Below, piece by piece: positions 24,016 through 33,209 of a stretch of 64,000 bases of DNA. The translations under genes and the position numbers were made by a program. The stretch's first letter is position 1, and the number at the start of each line of letters is the position of its first letter. Under the pieces are notes generated by a model. It searched no databases. It was given only the letters and a program-made list of their open reading frames with translations, and was not told where the DNA came from. This DNA comes from Paraburkholderia aspalathi. Its GTDB lineage: Bacteria > Pseudomonadota > Gammaproteobacteria > Burkholderiales > Burkholderiaceae. Where the stretch lies: positions 434,001 to 498,000 of the forward strand of contig NZ_FPBH01000002.1 in assembly GCF_900116445.1 (NCBI RefSeq). Reading direction: 5' to 3'.

Positions 24016-25263
24016 CTACTTAATCTTCGCGGCAGCGGCAAGCTTGCGCACGCCCTCTTTCGGGTCCTCGTTCGAGTTCATGAAATTCGTTACGACGTCG
24101 GTAATCGCGCCAGCGGTAACCGGAGACTGAAGGTTGCCGAAGGCCAACGAAGGCAGGAACGCACCGGATTTAATCGTGGCCTGCTCGTCAGCGAATGACT
24201 TCCGGGCGCAGCTATCGAACTTGTCCATGGGAACGTCCAGCCGAACAGGAATTGAACCCTTGTAGAGACTGAACTGCTGCTGGAAATCTACGGACATGAT
24301 CGTCTTTGCAAGCGCAAGCTGCCCAGGCGACGCCTGCTTCTTACCGTTCTGCTGAAAGAACGCGAACGAATCCACGGTGTACGTGTAGGCATTCGATGTG
24401 CCCGGCGCGGCCGCGCAAATATAGTCAGTGTCTGGCTTCTTGTTCGCATTGGCGAATTCGCCCTTCGCCCAGTCGCCCATGAACTGCATGCCGCCCGAGC
24501 CGGAGATGACCATTGCCGTTGCGAGATTCCAGTCACGGCCGTGGTAGCCCTTATCGAAGTAGCCGCGGATCTTCTGGACGATCTCGAACACCTGCACCAT
24601 CTGCGGCGAAGTCAGCGTTTTCTGGTCAAGATCAACGAGGGCTTTCCGATAGAAATCCGCCCCCTGGGAGAGCACGACCGTCTCCCAGATGGTCATGTCT
24701 TGCCATGGCTGGCCACCATGTGCGACTGGTGTGATACCCGCTGCGCGAAATTTGTCGGCGAGCGCGAAAAATTCCGGCCATGTCGCGGGCGTCGTGCCCC
24801 CAACTTTTTCAAGGTCGGCCTTGTTGATCCACAACCAATTGATTCGGTGTACCGAGAAGGGTGCAGCCACATAGTGACCGCCTGCCTTCATGGAGCTATC
24901 TATCTGCGATGGCGAATGCGCTTTCCAATCGGTAGCGGACTGATCGACACTGACCAACATGTCCTGATCGGCCCAATCCTGAATCAGAGGACCCTTGATC
25001 TGCGCGGCCGATGGTGCGTTACCCGAAATGACCTGCGTCTTCAGCGCCGTCATGGCCGCCGCGCCCGCTCCTCCCGCTATGGCGAAGTCCTTCCACTCAT
25101 AGCCCTGTTTGGTCATATCGTCCTTCAACACCCGGATCGCTTTCGATTCACCGCCAGAGGTCCACCAGTGCAGTACCGAAAGCTGTTCAGCGGCCAAACC
25201 AGCATGTGTTCCAGCCACGAGCAGCGTAATACCCGTCGCAAGCGACGTGAGTGATCGTTTCAT
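24016..25263 (-). CDS. Family-1 extracellular solute-binding protein, sugar type (orphan)
   Basis: 415 residues. The signal peptide MKRSLTSLATGITLLVAGTHAGLA precedes AEQLSVLHWWTSGGESKAIR, the typical start of sugar-binding proteins of the glucose/mannose CUT1 class. GTTPATWPEFFALADKFRAAGI and WETVVLSQG support this. No permease or ATP-binding gene is adjacent; the neighbours are an aldo/keto reductase and DUF1479. It therefore must work with a transporter elsewhere. The start follows the gap after DUF1479 (103 bp). Confidence 0.85.
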   Translation of the reverse strand: MKRSLTSLATGITLLVAGTHAGLAAEQLSVLHWWTSGGESKAIRVLKDDMTKQGYEWKDFAIAGGAGAAAMTALKTQVISGNAPSAAQIKGPLIQDWADQDMLVSVDQSATDWKAHSPSQIDSSMKAGGHYVAAPFSVHRINWLWINKADLEKVGGTTPATWPEFFALADKFRAAGITPVAHGGQPWQDMTIWETVVLSQGADFYRKALVDLDQKTLTSPQMVQVFEIVQKIRGYFDKGYHGRDWNLATAMVISGSGGMQFMGDWAKGEFANANKKPDTDYICAAAPGTSNAYTYTVDSFAFFQQNGKKQASPGQLALAKTIMSVDFQQQFSLYKGSIPVRLDVPMDKFDSCARKSFADEQATIKSGAFLPSLAFGNLQSPVTAGAITDVVTNFMNSNEDPKEGVRKLAAAAKIK

Positions 25264-25366
25264 TGCAGTCTCCGAAGTCTTCGTTATTTGATCGAGCGGC
25301 GCATTCGAAGCTAAATCGAACGCGCATGCGTGCCCGTTTTAATGCGTGTCAAACGTCCTTGCCGAT

Positions 25367-26611
25367 CTACAGATCAAACCCAAGTTGCGACTTGCCGAGC
25401 GGTGTCAGGTCGTCAGCCGTGGCGCGTCCGTTGAAATCCACTTCGAAATGGTCGGCAGGAAAGTCGGGCGGGCTTTCACCCTTGAGGAAACCCGGTAACT
25501 GACGCTTCAGATAAGCGTCGTTTTTGGCGCACGCGGGCGCCGAGGCGATGTACATCACGTTGCTGTAACCCGCTCCCCTGTGCTCGTCTTCGACTGCATG
25601 GATGACATCGCTGTGCCAGAACACGGTGTCACCCGCTTCCATTTTTGGAATCGACGACAATGCCTCGAACAAAGGCGCATGAAATTCCGGCTTGATCGAC
25701 AGCGCCCGTCCGGGCATGGCGCCGCACAGGTCGTCCTCGGCGACATCGTCCTGAAGCGCGCGCAGCAGGATGTACACCATCGAATTGGCGATGGGCACGA
25801 GTTGCAGCGTGCCGTCGCCCGGGCCTTGCGGCGTCAAGGCAGTCCAGCCCTGGAACGTACGGAACATCGAGCATACGGCCGGCGACGCGATCTCCTGCAC
25901 GTCGGGTCGGAAAGCCGCATCGAAGGCGTCGTAGTCGCGCCAGTTGCCGGCAAACACGTGGCGATACACCTTCCGGAAATTGCTTTCGATCCAGCGCTCG
26001 ACTGACCCGCCGTCGCAATGCGCCGACAGGCCAAGCGACGCGGAGCCTGGCGGCCGGCGGCGCAGACGATCGGCATAGACCGGCACGCGCTCCGGATCGA
26101 AGTGCACCTGACCGCCGCTCTCATTGCGCCATAGCCGGTTCAGGAATACACGTGCTTCGGTTAGTGACGCCGACTGACGGGCCAGCACTTGCGGCTTCGA
26201 CCAGTACACCCCATAGATTTGCGGTTTGCTGGACGCCAACTGGCCGAAGTATTTGTCTTCAGCGCGGTTTTCCAGGTGCTTGTCGAGATTATTGCGCTCG
26301 ACATAGTCGGCAATATCCTCGTCCCAACCCTGCACCAGCGCACGGGGAAAAACATTACGGATCACGCATGCACCGCGCGCCTTGACGAGCGCGATCTGGT
26401 CCGCGGTGACGCGTTGTTCGGCGATGTCGGAAAACTGAATCTCGGGGATGACGTCTTCTCCACGATCCCGCTGCGTAGCGATTCGCTTCGCCTCGGTGCT
26501 GATCGCTTCTTCGACTTCGGCAAAGACCTGCCGGTAGTCCGGCAACGCCGCGCGCAGCTCCTTTTTCGCTTGCCGGATTGCGCCCGGCAAATCGTCGATT
26601 TTCAACGCCAT
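25367..26611 (-). CDS. DUF1479 (YbiU-like) putative 2-oxoglutarate/Fe(II) oxygenase
   Basis: 414 residues of the DUF1479 family. [12 protein letters not shown] supplies H-x-D and [15 protein letters not shown] the distal His of a double-stranded beta-helix iron site. [20 protein letters not shown] and [15 protein letters not shown] are other conserved blocks. No activity is established for the family to my knowledge. It is divergent from an AraC regulator (94 bp between starts), which probably controls it, and is followed by the sugar-binding protein. Confidence 0.8.
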   Translation of the reverse strand: MALKIDDLPGAIRQAKKELRAALPDYRQVFAEVEEAISTEAKRIATQRDRGEDVIPEIQFSDIAEQRVTADQIALVKARGACVIRNVFPRALVQGWDEDIADYVERNNLDKHLENRAEDKYFGQLASSKPQIYGVYWSKPQVLARQSASLTEARVFLNRLWRNESGGQVHFDPERVPVYADRLRRRPPGSASLGLSAHCDGGSVERWIESNFRKVYRHVFAGNWRDYDAFDAAFRPDVQEIASPAVCSMFRTFQGWTALTPQGPGDGTLQLVPIANSMVYILLRALQDDVAEDDLCGAMPGRALSIKPEFHAPLFEALSSIPKMEAGDTVFWHSDVIHAVEDEHRGAGYSNVMYIASAPACAKNDAYLKRQLPGFLKGESPPDFPADHFEVDFNGRATADDLTPLGKSQLGFDL

Positions 26612-26705
26612 GACTGTCTCCGTAGGGATTTGATATGCCCCGAGGATATGACGTGCATGCGTGGCTTGGTGATACTATTCAGGCAATCTTTTTGCGTATT
26701 CGGCC

Positions 26706-27692
26706 ATGAAACCAGCCTATGAGCATGTCGACTTCGGTGGGGACTGTTCGGTGCGGGTTTACCACCGGCGGCTGCCGCGTATTCCGTTCGAGTGGCATCA
26801 CCATCCGGAGTACGAGCTAACGCTGACGATGAACAGCCATGGCAAGCGCTACATCGGCGACTCTGTCAACGAATACGAGGCTGAAGATCTGGTCCTCGTG
26901 CCGCCGGATCTTCCGCACACCTGGGCGTCGAATCGTTCAATCGATCCATCCTCGCCGCAGGTCGCCATCGTCATCTGGTTCGACGGCGATTGGGCGCGGC
27001 GTATGGCGGACTGTTGCCCAGAATATGAACCGCTGCGCAAGCTGTTACGCAGGGCCGCGTGTGGGCTGGCCTTCGAGCCACCCGCCGGCAAATGGATGCG
27101 CGAGCGCCTGGAACAATTGCTGTCGAGCGTGGCGCGCGACCGCCTTGGCGCTGCCCTCGACGTTATGTGTACGCTCGCCGACGCGCCGGGCCAGCCACTC
27201 GCCTCGCCGAGTGCTTTCAACGAGGCAACCACCGGTCCATCCGGCCACGAGCCCGAACGGATCAACCGGGTCCTTTCGATGATTGACGCGCGCTTTGCCG
27301 AACCGTTGCGACTGTCAGAGCTCTGCGCGGCCGCCAGCCTGTCGGAACGCACGCTCACGCGTTACTTTGTTCAACATATCGGTGAGAGCGTCGGCCGCTA
27401 TATCACGCGGGTTCGGATTGGTCACGCGTGCCGGATGCTGGTTGACACCGCCATGCCGGTTGCCGTCATCGCTGCTCGTTCGGGCTTCGCGAACGTCGCC
27501 AATTTCAATCGACAGTTCAAGGCCGCAAAGCAGGCGACGCCGGCCGAATATCGACGGCAGTTCGCCGCCGCGGGTTCTCCGGATAAGGACGCAGCGGCGC
27601 GCTTGACTGAACGGTCTCCGTCACTGCAAAAGAAGCGGAAACTAGCCAGTGAGCGAAACGTGGAAGAGATGGCTGGCCAGTCCCGCGCCTGA
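26706..27692 (+). CDS. AraC-family regulator with N-terminal cupin
   Basis: 328 residues. The cupin sensor domain covers about residues 10-110 (EWHHHPEYELTL, GDSVNEYEAEDLVLVPPDLP). A double helix-turn-helix covers about 190-290 (LRLSELCAAASLSERTLTRY, IAARSGFANVANFNRQFKAA, then TPAEYRR). This is the layout of AraC regulators of sugar metabolism. Its divergent partner DUF1479 and the adjoining sugar-binding protein are plausible targets. Confidence 0.87.
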   Translation: MKPAYEHVDFGGDCSVRVYHRRLPRIPFEWHHHPEYELTLTMNSHGKRYIGDSVNEYEAEDLVLVPPDLPHTWASNRSIDPSSPQVAIVIWFDGDWARRMADCCPEYEPLRKLLRRAACGLAFEPPAGKWMRERLEQLLSSVARDRLGAALDVMCTLADAPGQPLASPSAFNEATTGPSGHEPERINRVLSMIDARFAEPLRLSELCAAASLSERTLTRYFVQHIGESVGRYITRVRIGHACRMLVDTAMPVAVIAARSGFANVANFNRQFKAAKQATPAEYRRQFAAAGSPDKDAAARLTERSPSLQKKRKLASERNVEEMAGQSRA

Positions 27693-27936
27693 TCCCGCAG
27701 ATAGCAATCTGCGCCCCCGTTTCCGACCTTCGATGGCCTTCGGCGAGCAACATCGCGAACGTTAGCCCGCATCGGGCATAGTGTTAACTTTTATCAAATA
27801 ACACACGGCCTGAGAAAACCTCGTCAACGACATCGCAGCATTTCCCGTTTACGGAGGATCGGCGAATTACATGCCGTGCACCGTCACTGCGGCGACAGGC
27901 CAAGTGCATTCATAGAATTCTATTTTGGAGTACGGC
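27693..27936. other. Intergenic, no gene seen
   Basis: 244 bp upstream of the His-rich peptide. It presumably carries that gene's promoter; its Shine-Dalgarno GGAG is at 27927-27930. No palindrome or RNA gene recognised. Confidence 0.4.
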
Positions 27937-28200
27937 ATGAAATATCCTCTCTTGGCAACGTTGGTCGCGAGCTTGGGAATTGGCCTATCCGGCGTGGCCA
28001 ATGCAGTTAACGTAGACGTCAATATCGGCACGCCTGCCCCCGTAGTGGTCGCCCAGGCACCAGTTGTCATTGGCTGGCATGGGGACAGATACTACGACGG
28101 TCATCGCTACTGGGAACGCCAGGAATGGGAGGAACATCACCACCACCATGGTGATCATGGCCACTGCCCTCCCGGACACGCTAAAAAGGGCGAGTGCTAA
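27937..28200 (+). CDS. Small secreted His-rich protein
   Basis: 87 residues. The signal peptide MKYPLLATLVASLGIGLSGVANA precedes a mature part VNVDVNIGTPAPVVVAQAPV and a C-terminal tail with five consecutive histidines, HGDHGHCPPGHAKKGEC. The tail looks able to bind metal (Ni, Zn or Cu), and the mature start is common in Burkholderia small periplasmic proteins. The start at 27937 is set by GGAG six bases upstream. It is monocistronic, followed by a strong terminator. Confidence 0.75.
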   Translation: MKYPLLATLVASLGIGLSGVANAVNVDVNIGTPAPVVVAQAPVVIGWHGDRYYDGHRYWERQEWEEHHHHHGDHGHCPPGHAKKGEC

Positions 28201-28229
28201 CAGCATCGCATAGCAACCGAACTGTTGTT

Positions 28230-28252
28230 ACGGGCCGCGGCCCGTTTTTTTT
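28230..28252 (+). terminator. Rho-independent terminator after the His-rich protein gene
   Basis: The perfect palindrome ACGGGCCGCGGCCCGT (28230-28245) is followed by an uninterrupted run of eight T. It lies 29 bp past the stop at 28200. Confidence 0.85.
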
Positions 28253-28475
28253 GCGAAAACAGAAGGCAGCAGCAGATTGCCATCAGAAACGTGAGCGGTC
28301 GATTCAGGCCGCAATCTCCCGTTCAAAGCAATATCACGAAAGCCGGTCTATCCCGGGCGAATATTGCCAACGCCAGCCTGGCACGTAGAATGTGCATTGC
28401 CGTGTCCGTCGCCTGACCGCGATCCTTGCACGGCGCGCAACCGCGCGTCCCGACGGCAATCAAGTGAATGGTCTT

Positions 28476-29585
28476 ATGAATCGTAGGCAAGCGTTGCTCA
28501 CCTGCGCGTATGCCGGCCTGACCGGTGTGTCCGGCCGCGTTTTCGCCACGACGCGCGCGCCGCGTGTGGTGTTCCTCAACCCCGGCGAGGCTGTGCGACG
28601 CGGTACGGGACAGCATTGGCAACTGGTCTCCCGATTCATGACAATGGCGGCGCGCACCTTCGATATGCAACTGGAGGTGCTGTACGCGGAACGTGACCAC
28701 CTACTGATGCAGCGCCAGGCAGAAGAAGTTGCGCGACGCGCCGACGCGCCGGACTACGTCGTCATCGTCAACGAAAAGATGGCCGCACAGCAGATGCTCA
28801 AAACACTGGCGCGCTCGCCGGCCAAGGTGCTGCTCATCCACAACGACCTGACGTCTGAGCAGCGCCACGCGGTCGGCAATGAACGGGAACTGATCCCGAA
28901 CTGGATCGGCACGGTGACGGCAAACGCCGAGCGCGCTGGGTACCGGCTGATGCAATTTCTGTATCAACAACTGGGCCAGCACGGGGCGCAGGTGATCGGT
29001 ATTACGGGAGACCCCAGCACGCCGGTCTCGCTGGAGCGCGCCGCCGGTGTCGACGACTTCCTGTTTCACGCCTCGAATGCGCACACCTGCCAACTGGTCT
29101 TCAGCGACTGGAGCTATGCCGACAGCGATCAGAAGGCACGCGTGCTTCTCGCCCGGTATCCGGATGCCAATGTGATCTGGGCCGCCAACGACGCGATGAC
29201 GCTTGGGGCGCTGGACGCCGTCAAAGCGCGCAATGCGCGCGTTCTGGTAGGCGGCATAGGTGCGTTGCAGGAGGCACTGGCCAAGGTGGCTGACGGCAGC
29301 CTCGCTGCCATGATGGCTGGCGACTACTTCCTCGGTGCCTGGGCGATGGTTCTGTTGCACGATCACAATCAGGGCAACGACTTTGCCACGAACGGAGGTC
29401 TGCGCCAGAAGCTCGACTTTCTGACCGTGATCCATCGCGAGAACGCCCCCCGCTATGCCGACCTTGTTTTCCGGAGCGGAGCGATACTCGACTTTGGCCA
29501 GTACTCGAAAACCCGGTCCCCGCGTCCGGGCCCCTACGATTTCAATCTCCAATATCTTCTGGACACGGCGTCCAGGGCTTCATGA
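28476..29585 (+). CDS. Periplasmic substrate-binding (ribose/LacI-like) protein, probable kinase input
   Basis: 369 residues. The N-terminus MNRRQALLTCAYAGLTGVSGRVFA has a twin-arginine-like export signal. The mature part is a type-I periplasmic binding fold: RVVFLNPGEAVRRGTGQHW, PDYVVIVNEKMAAQQML, GITGDPSTPVSLERAAGVDDF, DANVIWAANDAMTLGALDAV. Its stop overlaps the start of a histidine kinase by 4 bases (ATGA), with no transporter genes nearby. This arrangement suggests it delivers a ligand signal to the kinase rather than to a permease (compare TorT/TorS). An earlier GTG start at 28464 is possible. Confidence 0.75.
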   Translation: MNRRQALLTCAYAGLTGVSGRVFATTRAPRVVFLNPGEAVRRGTGQHWQLVSRFMTMAARTFDMQLEVLYAERDHLLMQRQAEEVARRADAPDYVVIVNEKMAAQQMLKTLARSPAKVLLIHNDLTSEQRHAVGNERELIPNWIGTVTANAERAGYRLMQFLYQQLGQHGAQVIGITGDPSTPVSLERAAGVDDFLFHASNAHTCQLVFSDWSYADSDQKARVLLARYPDANVIWAANDAMTLGALDAVKARNARVLVGGIGALQEALAKVADGSLAAMMAGDYFLGAWAMVLLHDHNQGNDFATNGGLRQKLDFLTVIHRENAPRYADLVFRSGAILDFGQYSKTRSPRPGPYDFNLQYLLDTASRAS

Positions 29586-31402
29586 TGCGTCTGTCCCCAC
29601 GGCTCGCGCTGCCCTCGCCCAGTTTGCACACCAAGCTGATGCTGGCGCTCGTCATACTTGTCGCGATCGTGGCCGGCACGTCGGCGTATGCGCTGGTCGC
29701 GCACGAACGGCAGCGCCGGCTCACTGCGCTGGAGGAGCGTGCCACCCGGATTGCCGACCTGTTCAGCCAATCGCTCGCGCAACCTTTGTGGAACATCGAT
29801 CTGGGCGCGATCAACGGCCAGCTTGCCGCGCTCGCGCCGAATCCCGAAGTGGCCCAATTCACCGTCACCGCGGTGGGCTACGGTACAGTGTCCACCGCGG
29901 GGAAAGCCGTTCAGCCGAAACCTGCCGACAGCGTGGTGCGTGTCAGGGCGATTGAATACACCCCACCCGGCAATGCGCCAAGGGAAAAGATCGGCGAGGT
30001 TCGTGTCGTCCTGACGAAGGCGGTGGCAGAACAGGCGATCAGCGACGCCCGCCGGGCGATTCTCGCCATGATCACGGCCGTCGTTGCCGTGCTCTACGCC
30101 GCGACCTTCCTGCTCCTCAAGCGCATGGTGCGCAGCCCGATCAACCGTCTTGAGGAAATGGTCGACCGTATCGCGAGCGGCGACCTTCGTGCGCGCTGCA
30201 CAGTTGAGTCGGGCGATGAGTTAGGCCGGCTCGCCTTGCGCGTCAATGTCATGGCTGACCGCCTTCAGGAATCGACGGTAAGTCTGCGCGCCAGTGAACG
30301 GAAATACCGCAGCATCGTTGAGAATGCCCTCGAGGGTATCTTCCTGCTCGATCGGAACGGGCAACTGGATGAAGCCAATCCGGCAATGGCACAACTGCTC
30401 GGCTATCGTGACGTGCCCGACCTGATCGAGGCCGCCGCGAGCGCCGCCCACAAACAGCCGTTCTCGCCGGAGCAGATTGCAACCCTGTTCGAAATTCTGC
30501 GCACGCAGGGTGAGATCGTGGGGCTCGAACTGCAGTTACAGCGTCTCGACGGCACGCCCATCTGGGTTCAGCTAAACGCACGAGGCGCGACAGGCGACGA
30601 CGGTAGCCTGAGGGGACTTGAAGGCCTGCTGACCGACATGACGGCCCGCAAGCATGCAGTGGAAAGCCTGCGACGCCATCGCGACCAGCTCGAACTCGAA
30701 GTCGTGGTGCGCAAGCGGACCGAGCTGGAACTGCTGGCGTCGCGCGAACAGCTGCAGCAGTTGTCCGCGCATCTGGAAGCCATTCGCGAGGAGGAAAGGA
30801 AGCACATCGCGATGGAAGTTCACGACGAACTCGGCCAGTTGCTGACCGCGTTGAAAATGGACCTGTCGTTGCTGAGGATGCAACTGACGACAGGTTCCGC
30901 CGCCATGCAAAAAGCCGAACAGATGCGCGATCTGGTTGAACAAACCATCAAGATCGTGCGCAATGTGGCCAGTCACCTTCGGCCAGTCGCACTGAATTTC
31001 GGCCTCGCCTCCGCGCTGGAATGGCTCGCGGAGGATTTCACCCGCCATACTCACATTCCCTGTCACTTCAACGTCACGGGTTCCGAACCGACTTTCTCGG
31101 ATTTCCGCGCCACAGCGCTATTCCGTATCGTGCAGGAGTCGCTGACCAACGTGGCCCGTCATGCCGGTGCGTCGCGTGTCGATGTGACCCTGGTCAACAG
31201 CGAAGCGGGTGTCGAGGTGACCATCTGCGATGACGGCCGAGGCTTCGATATGGTTACCGCACGGGCCGGCTACTCGTACGGACTGCAGGGCATGGCCGAG
31301 CGCGCCAGGCTGATCGACGCGAAGCTGTTCATCGAGAGCACGCCCGATTCCGGTTCTGTCGTGCGGCTATTCGTTCGGGATGATGCCGTGATTGTCACGT
31401 AA
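29582..31402 (+). CDS. Membrane sensor histidine kinase (HAMP-PAS-HisKA_3-HATPase)
   Basis: 606 residues. TM1 at 18-40, a periplasmic domain at 41-158, TM2 at 159-180, HAMP at 181-232, PAS at 240-355. A HisKA_3 domain carries phospho-acceptor H414 in IAMEVHDELGQLL. The HATPase has VQESLTNVARHA as N box, CDDGRGFD and YGLQGMAERA. This is the NarX/UhpB class, whose partners are NarL-type regulators. No response regulator is encoded nearby in the window. It is translationally coupled to the binding protein upstream. Confidence 0.9.
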   Translation: MMRLSPRLALPSPSLHTKLMLALVILVAIVAGTSAYALVAHERQRRLTALEERATRIADLFSQSLAQPLWNIDLGAINGQLAALAPNPEVAQFTVTAVGYGTVSTAGKAVQPKPADSVVRVRAIEYTPPGNAPREKIGEVRVVLTKAVAEQAISDARRAILAMITAVVAVLYAATFLLLKRMVRSPINRLEEMVDRIASGDLRARCTVESGDELGRLALRVNVMADRLQESTVSLRASERKYRSIVENALEGIFLLDRNGQLDEANPAMAQLLGYRDVPDLIEAAASAAHKQPFSPEQIATLFEILRTQGEIVGLELQLQRLDGTPIWVQLNARGATGDDGSLRGLEGLLTDMTARKHAVESLRRHRDQLELEVVVRKRTELELLASREQLQQLSAHLEAIREEERKHIAMEVHDELGQLLTALKMDLSLLRMQLTTGSAAMQKAEQMRDLVEQTIKIVRNVASHLRPVALNFGLASALEWLAEDFTRHTHIPCHFNVTGSEPTFSDFRATALFRIVQESLTNVARHAGASRVDVTLVNSEAGVEVTICDDGRGFDMVTARAGYSYGLQGMAERARLIDAKLFIESTPDSGSVVRLFVRDDAVIVT

Positions 31403-31494
31403 TCCGGACCAGCACACCTGTGGCGTGAAATGTCACGGGCAGCCGGGCTCGCCGCAGGCTGCTATCGCAGAGTTTTCGCTTCCCCTATTAAAAC

Positions 31495-31506
31495 ATCGCA
31501 TGCGAT
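31495..31506. promoter_or_regulatory. OhrR operator half-array, distal site
   Basis: ATCGCATGCGAT is a perfect 12-bp palindrome 113 bp before the first ohr gene, made from the same ATCGCAT/ATGCGAT half-sites as the main operators. A further lone TTGCGATT occurs at 31515-31522. Confidence 0.5.
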
Positions 31507-31554
31507 TAAATCTTTTGCGATTGACATCCTCAAACCTTTCCCTCATCATGCGAC

Positions 31555-31575
31555 GCATGCGATTACATCGCATGC
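31555..31575. promoter_or_regulatory. OhrR operator upstream of ohr copy 1
   Basis: Arms GCATGCGAT and ATCGCATGC with a 3-bp spacer (9-3-9 perfect palindrome), 43 bp before the ATG at 31619. The same architecture recurs before ohr copy 2 and ohrR. Confidence 0.7.
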
Positions 31576-31618
31576 GATTTAAATCAGCTTGACACCCTTA
31601 TTCTCAAAGGAATCCATC

Positions 31619-32065
31619 ATGACCAAGATCGACCAAGTCCTCCACTCAGGCAACAGCCACGCCACGATCAATCGCGACCCCAATGTCCAACGCGGCGAGC
31701 TCGGCGTCCTCGACCTCAAGCTGTCAGCGCCTGACGGTGAAAGCCGCGAGTTCATCGCCACCGAGCTGCACCCGCGAGCCGAACAGTTGTTTTCGGGCGC
31801 GTGGTCGGCCTGTTATATCAGCGCGTTCGAGATTGCGGCCTCGCTGAAGAAAGTCACGCTGCCGTCCGACTACTCCGTGGACATCCAGGTCAGCATCGGG
31901 TCGGTCGGCGCCGGTCATTGCCTCGGCGCCCAGTTCACTATCCGCGCGCCGGGTTTGGCGACGGAAGCCGTCGAGGCAGTCGCGCACCTGGCGCATCAGA
32001 TCTGTCCGTACTCGAAGGCCGTGCACGGCAACATCGAGGTCGGCCTGAATGTCATCACGGCGTGA
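31619..32065 (+). CDS. ohr: Organic hydroperoxide resistance protein (Ohr/OsmC family), copy 1
   Basis: 148 residues. The Ohr active site is complete: R19, E55, peroxidatic C65 in AWSACYISAF and resolving C129 in HQICPYSKA. This is a thiol peroxidase that reduces organic hydroperoxides, normally recycled by lipoylated proteins. A third cysteine, C101 in AGHCLG, is absent from copy 2. The start at 31619 follows AAAGGA. The leader and gene are similar to copy 2, so the two arose by tandem duplication including the regulatory region. Confidence 0.88.
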   Translation: MTKIDQVLHSGNSHATINRDPNVQRGELGVLDLKLSAPDGESREFIATELHPRAEQLFSGAWSACYISAFEIAASLKKVTLPSDYSVDIQVSIGSVGAGHCLGAQFTIRAPGLATEAVEAVAHLAHQICPYSKAVHGNIEVGLNVITA

Positions 32066-32111
32066 CCGGACAAGGCACACGAACCCCACCAGTTCCCGCC
32101 TCATATTGATC

Positions 32112-32132
32112 GTATGCGATTATATCGCATAC
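32112..32132. promoter_or_regulatory. OhrR operator upstream of ohr copy 2
   Basis: Arms GTATGCGAT and ATCGCATAC, spacer TAT; a perfect 9-3-9 palindrome 43 bp before the ATG at 32176, the same distance as in copy 1. Confidence 0.75.
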
Positions 32133-32175
32133 ATATTAAATACGCTTAACACCCATATTCACCAAGGAATCCATC

Positions 32176-32622
32176 ATGGAAAAGATCGAAAAAGTCCTCG
32201 CCTCAGGCAACAGCCACGCCACGGTCAATCGCGACCCCAATCTCCAGCGCGGCGAGTTTGGCGTGTTCGACCTCAAGCTGACGGCGCCCGGCCTTGAAAA
32301 CCTCGAGTTCATCGCCACCGAGCCGCACCCGAGAGCCGAGCAGTTGTTTGCGGGCGCGTGGTCGGCCTGTTACACCACCGTGTTCGGCATTGCGGCCCAG
32401 TTGAAGAAGGTCACGCTGCCGTCCGACTATTCCGTGGACATCCAGGTAAACGTTGGGCAGACCGGTCCCGCATGGTTCCTCGGCGCCGAGTTCACAATCC
32501 GCGTGCCGGGTCTGGACAAGGAAGTCGTCGAGTCAGTCGCGCGCCTCGCCCATCAGATCTGCCCGTATTCGAAGTCTGTGCACGGCAACATCGAAATCGT
32601 GACAAACATCGTCACCGCGTAA
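32176..32622 (+). CDS. ohr: Organic hydroperoxide resistance protein (Ohr/OsmC family), copy 2
   Basis: 148 residues, collinear with copy 1 without gaps. R19, E55, C65 (AWSACYTTVF) and C129 (HQICPYSKS) are retained, so it should be active. Most differences cluster in residues 36-48 and 92-104, near the substrate pocket in known Ohr structures, so the copies may prefer different hydroperoxides. It has its own palindromic operator and Shine-Dalgarno (AAGGA). Confidence 0.88.
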   Translation: MEKIEKVLASGNSHATVNRDPNLQRGEFGVFDLKLTAPGLENLEFIATEPHPRAEQLFAGAWSACYTTVFGIAAQLKKVTLPSDYSVDIQVNVGQTGPAWFLGAEFTIRVPGLDKEVVESVARLAHQICPYSKSVHGNIEIVTNIVTA

Positions 32623-32691
32623 TCCACCAAGGCACGTGCAATTCGCTCACGCACGTGCCTTCACTGAACATCTTGTTAGGGAATTCTCATC

Positions 32692-32964
32692 ATGAAGACC
32701 AAGCTCATCGTTGCACTGCTCGTCGCCGTTTCGGCATTCGCCACCGCACCCGCGTTCGCCAGCGGCTATGGACCGGCCCCGTTCTACAAGCCCTCGGTCG
32801 GCGCACCGGCGTCGCAAAGCGGTCAGACCGCGCGAACCGTCGCTACCGAACGCGACGACGTAACTGGCTCGCAAGAGGCATATGGCGGCATAGTCGCCGG
32901 ACTCTCGCAGGCGGGCAGCCATGTCGCCGTGACGCCGCGCGACAGCCTGTACGCGCATCGCTAG
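32692..32964 (+). CDS. DUF4148-type small secreted protein
   Basis: 90 residues. The signal peptide MKTKLIVALLVAVSAFATAPAFA precedes a short mature part rich in Ser, Thr, Gly and Ala ending in VAVTPRDSLYAHR. It resembles the abundant DUF4148/YfiB-less small periplasmic proteins of Burkholderiales, whose function is unknown. Located between the ohr genes and ohrR in the same direction, 69 bp after ohr copy 2, so it may share its transcript. The start follows AGGGA. Confidence 0.7.
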   Translation: MKTKLIVALLVAVSAFATAPAFASGYGPAPFYKPSVGAPASQSGQTARTVATERDDVTGSQEAYGGIVAGLSQAGSHVAVTPRDSLYAHR

Positions 32965-33130
32965 ATCGCGTGCCCTCTCGCCGCAGGGCCGTCGCGCATT
33001 TCCGTTGCTCATGCGCGGCGACCACAGCGCCAGGGAGGGCGCCGCCGCAAGACCTCTACGATGCGAAATAGCGGGCCGGTGAAATTGACCACCAGTTGCA
33101 CGCTATAAGGCAGCAGTCCGACTTTCACCA

Positions 33131-33150
33131 CATTGCGATATAATCGCATA
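33131..33150. promoter_or_regulatory. OhrR operator upstream of ohrR (autoregulation)
   Basis: TGCGAT and ATCGCA with spacer ATA, flanked by further partial symmetry (ATTGCGAT / ATCGCATA). It is the same motif as before the two ohr genes, 60 bp before the ohrR start. Confidence 0.65.
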
Positions 33151-33209
33151 CGATACATATCGCTTCGTACGTCTTGTGAAACATCAGGCTCCAGCCAAAG
33201 AGGATACAG

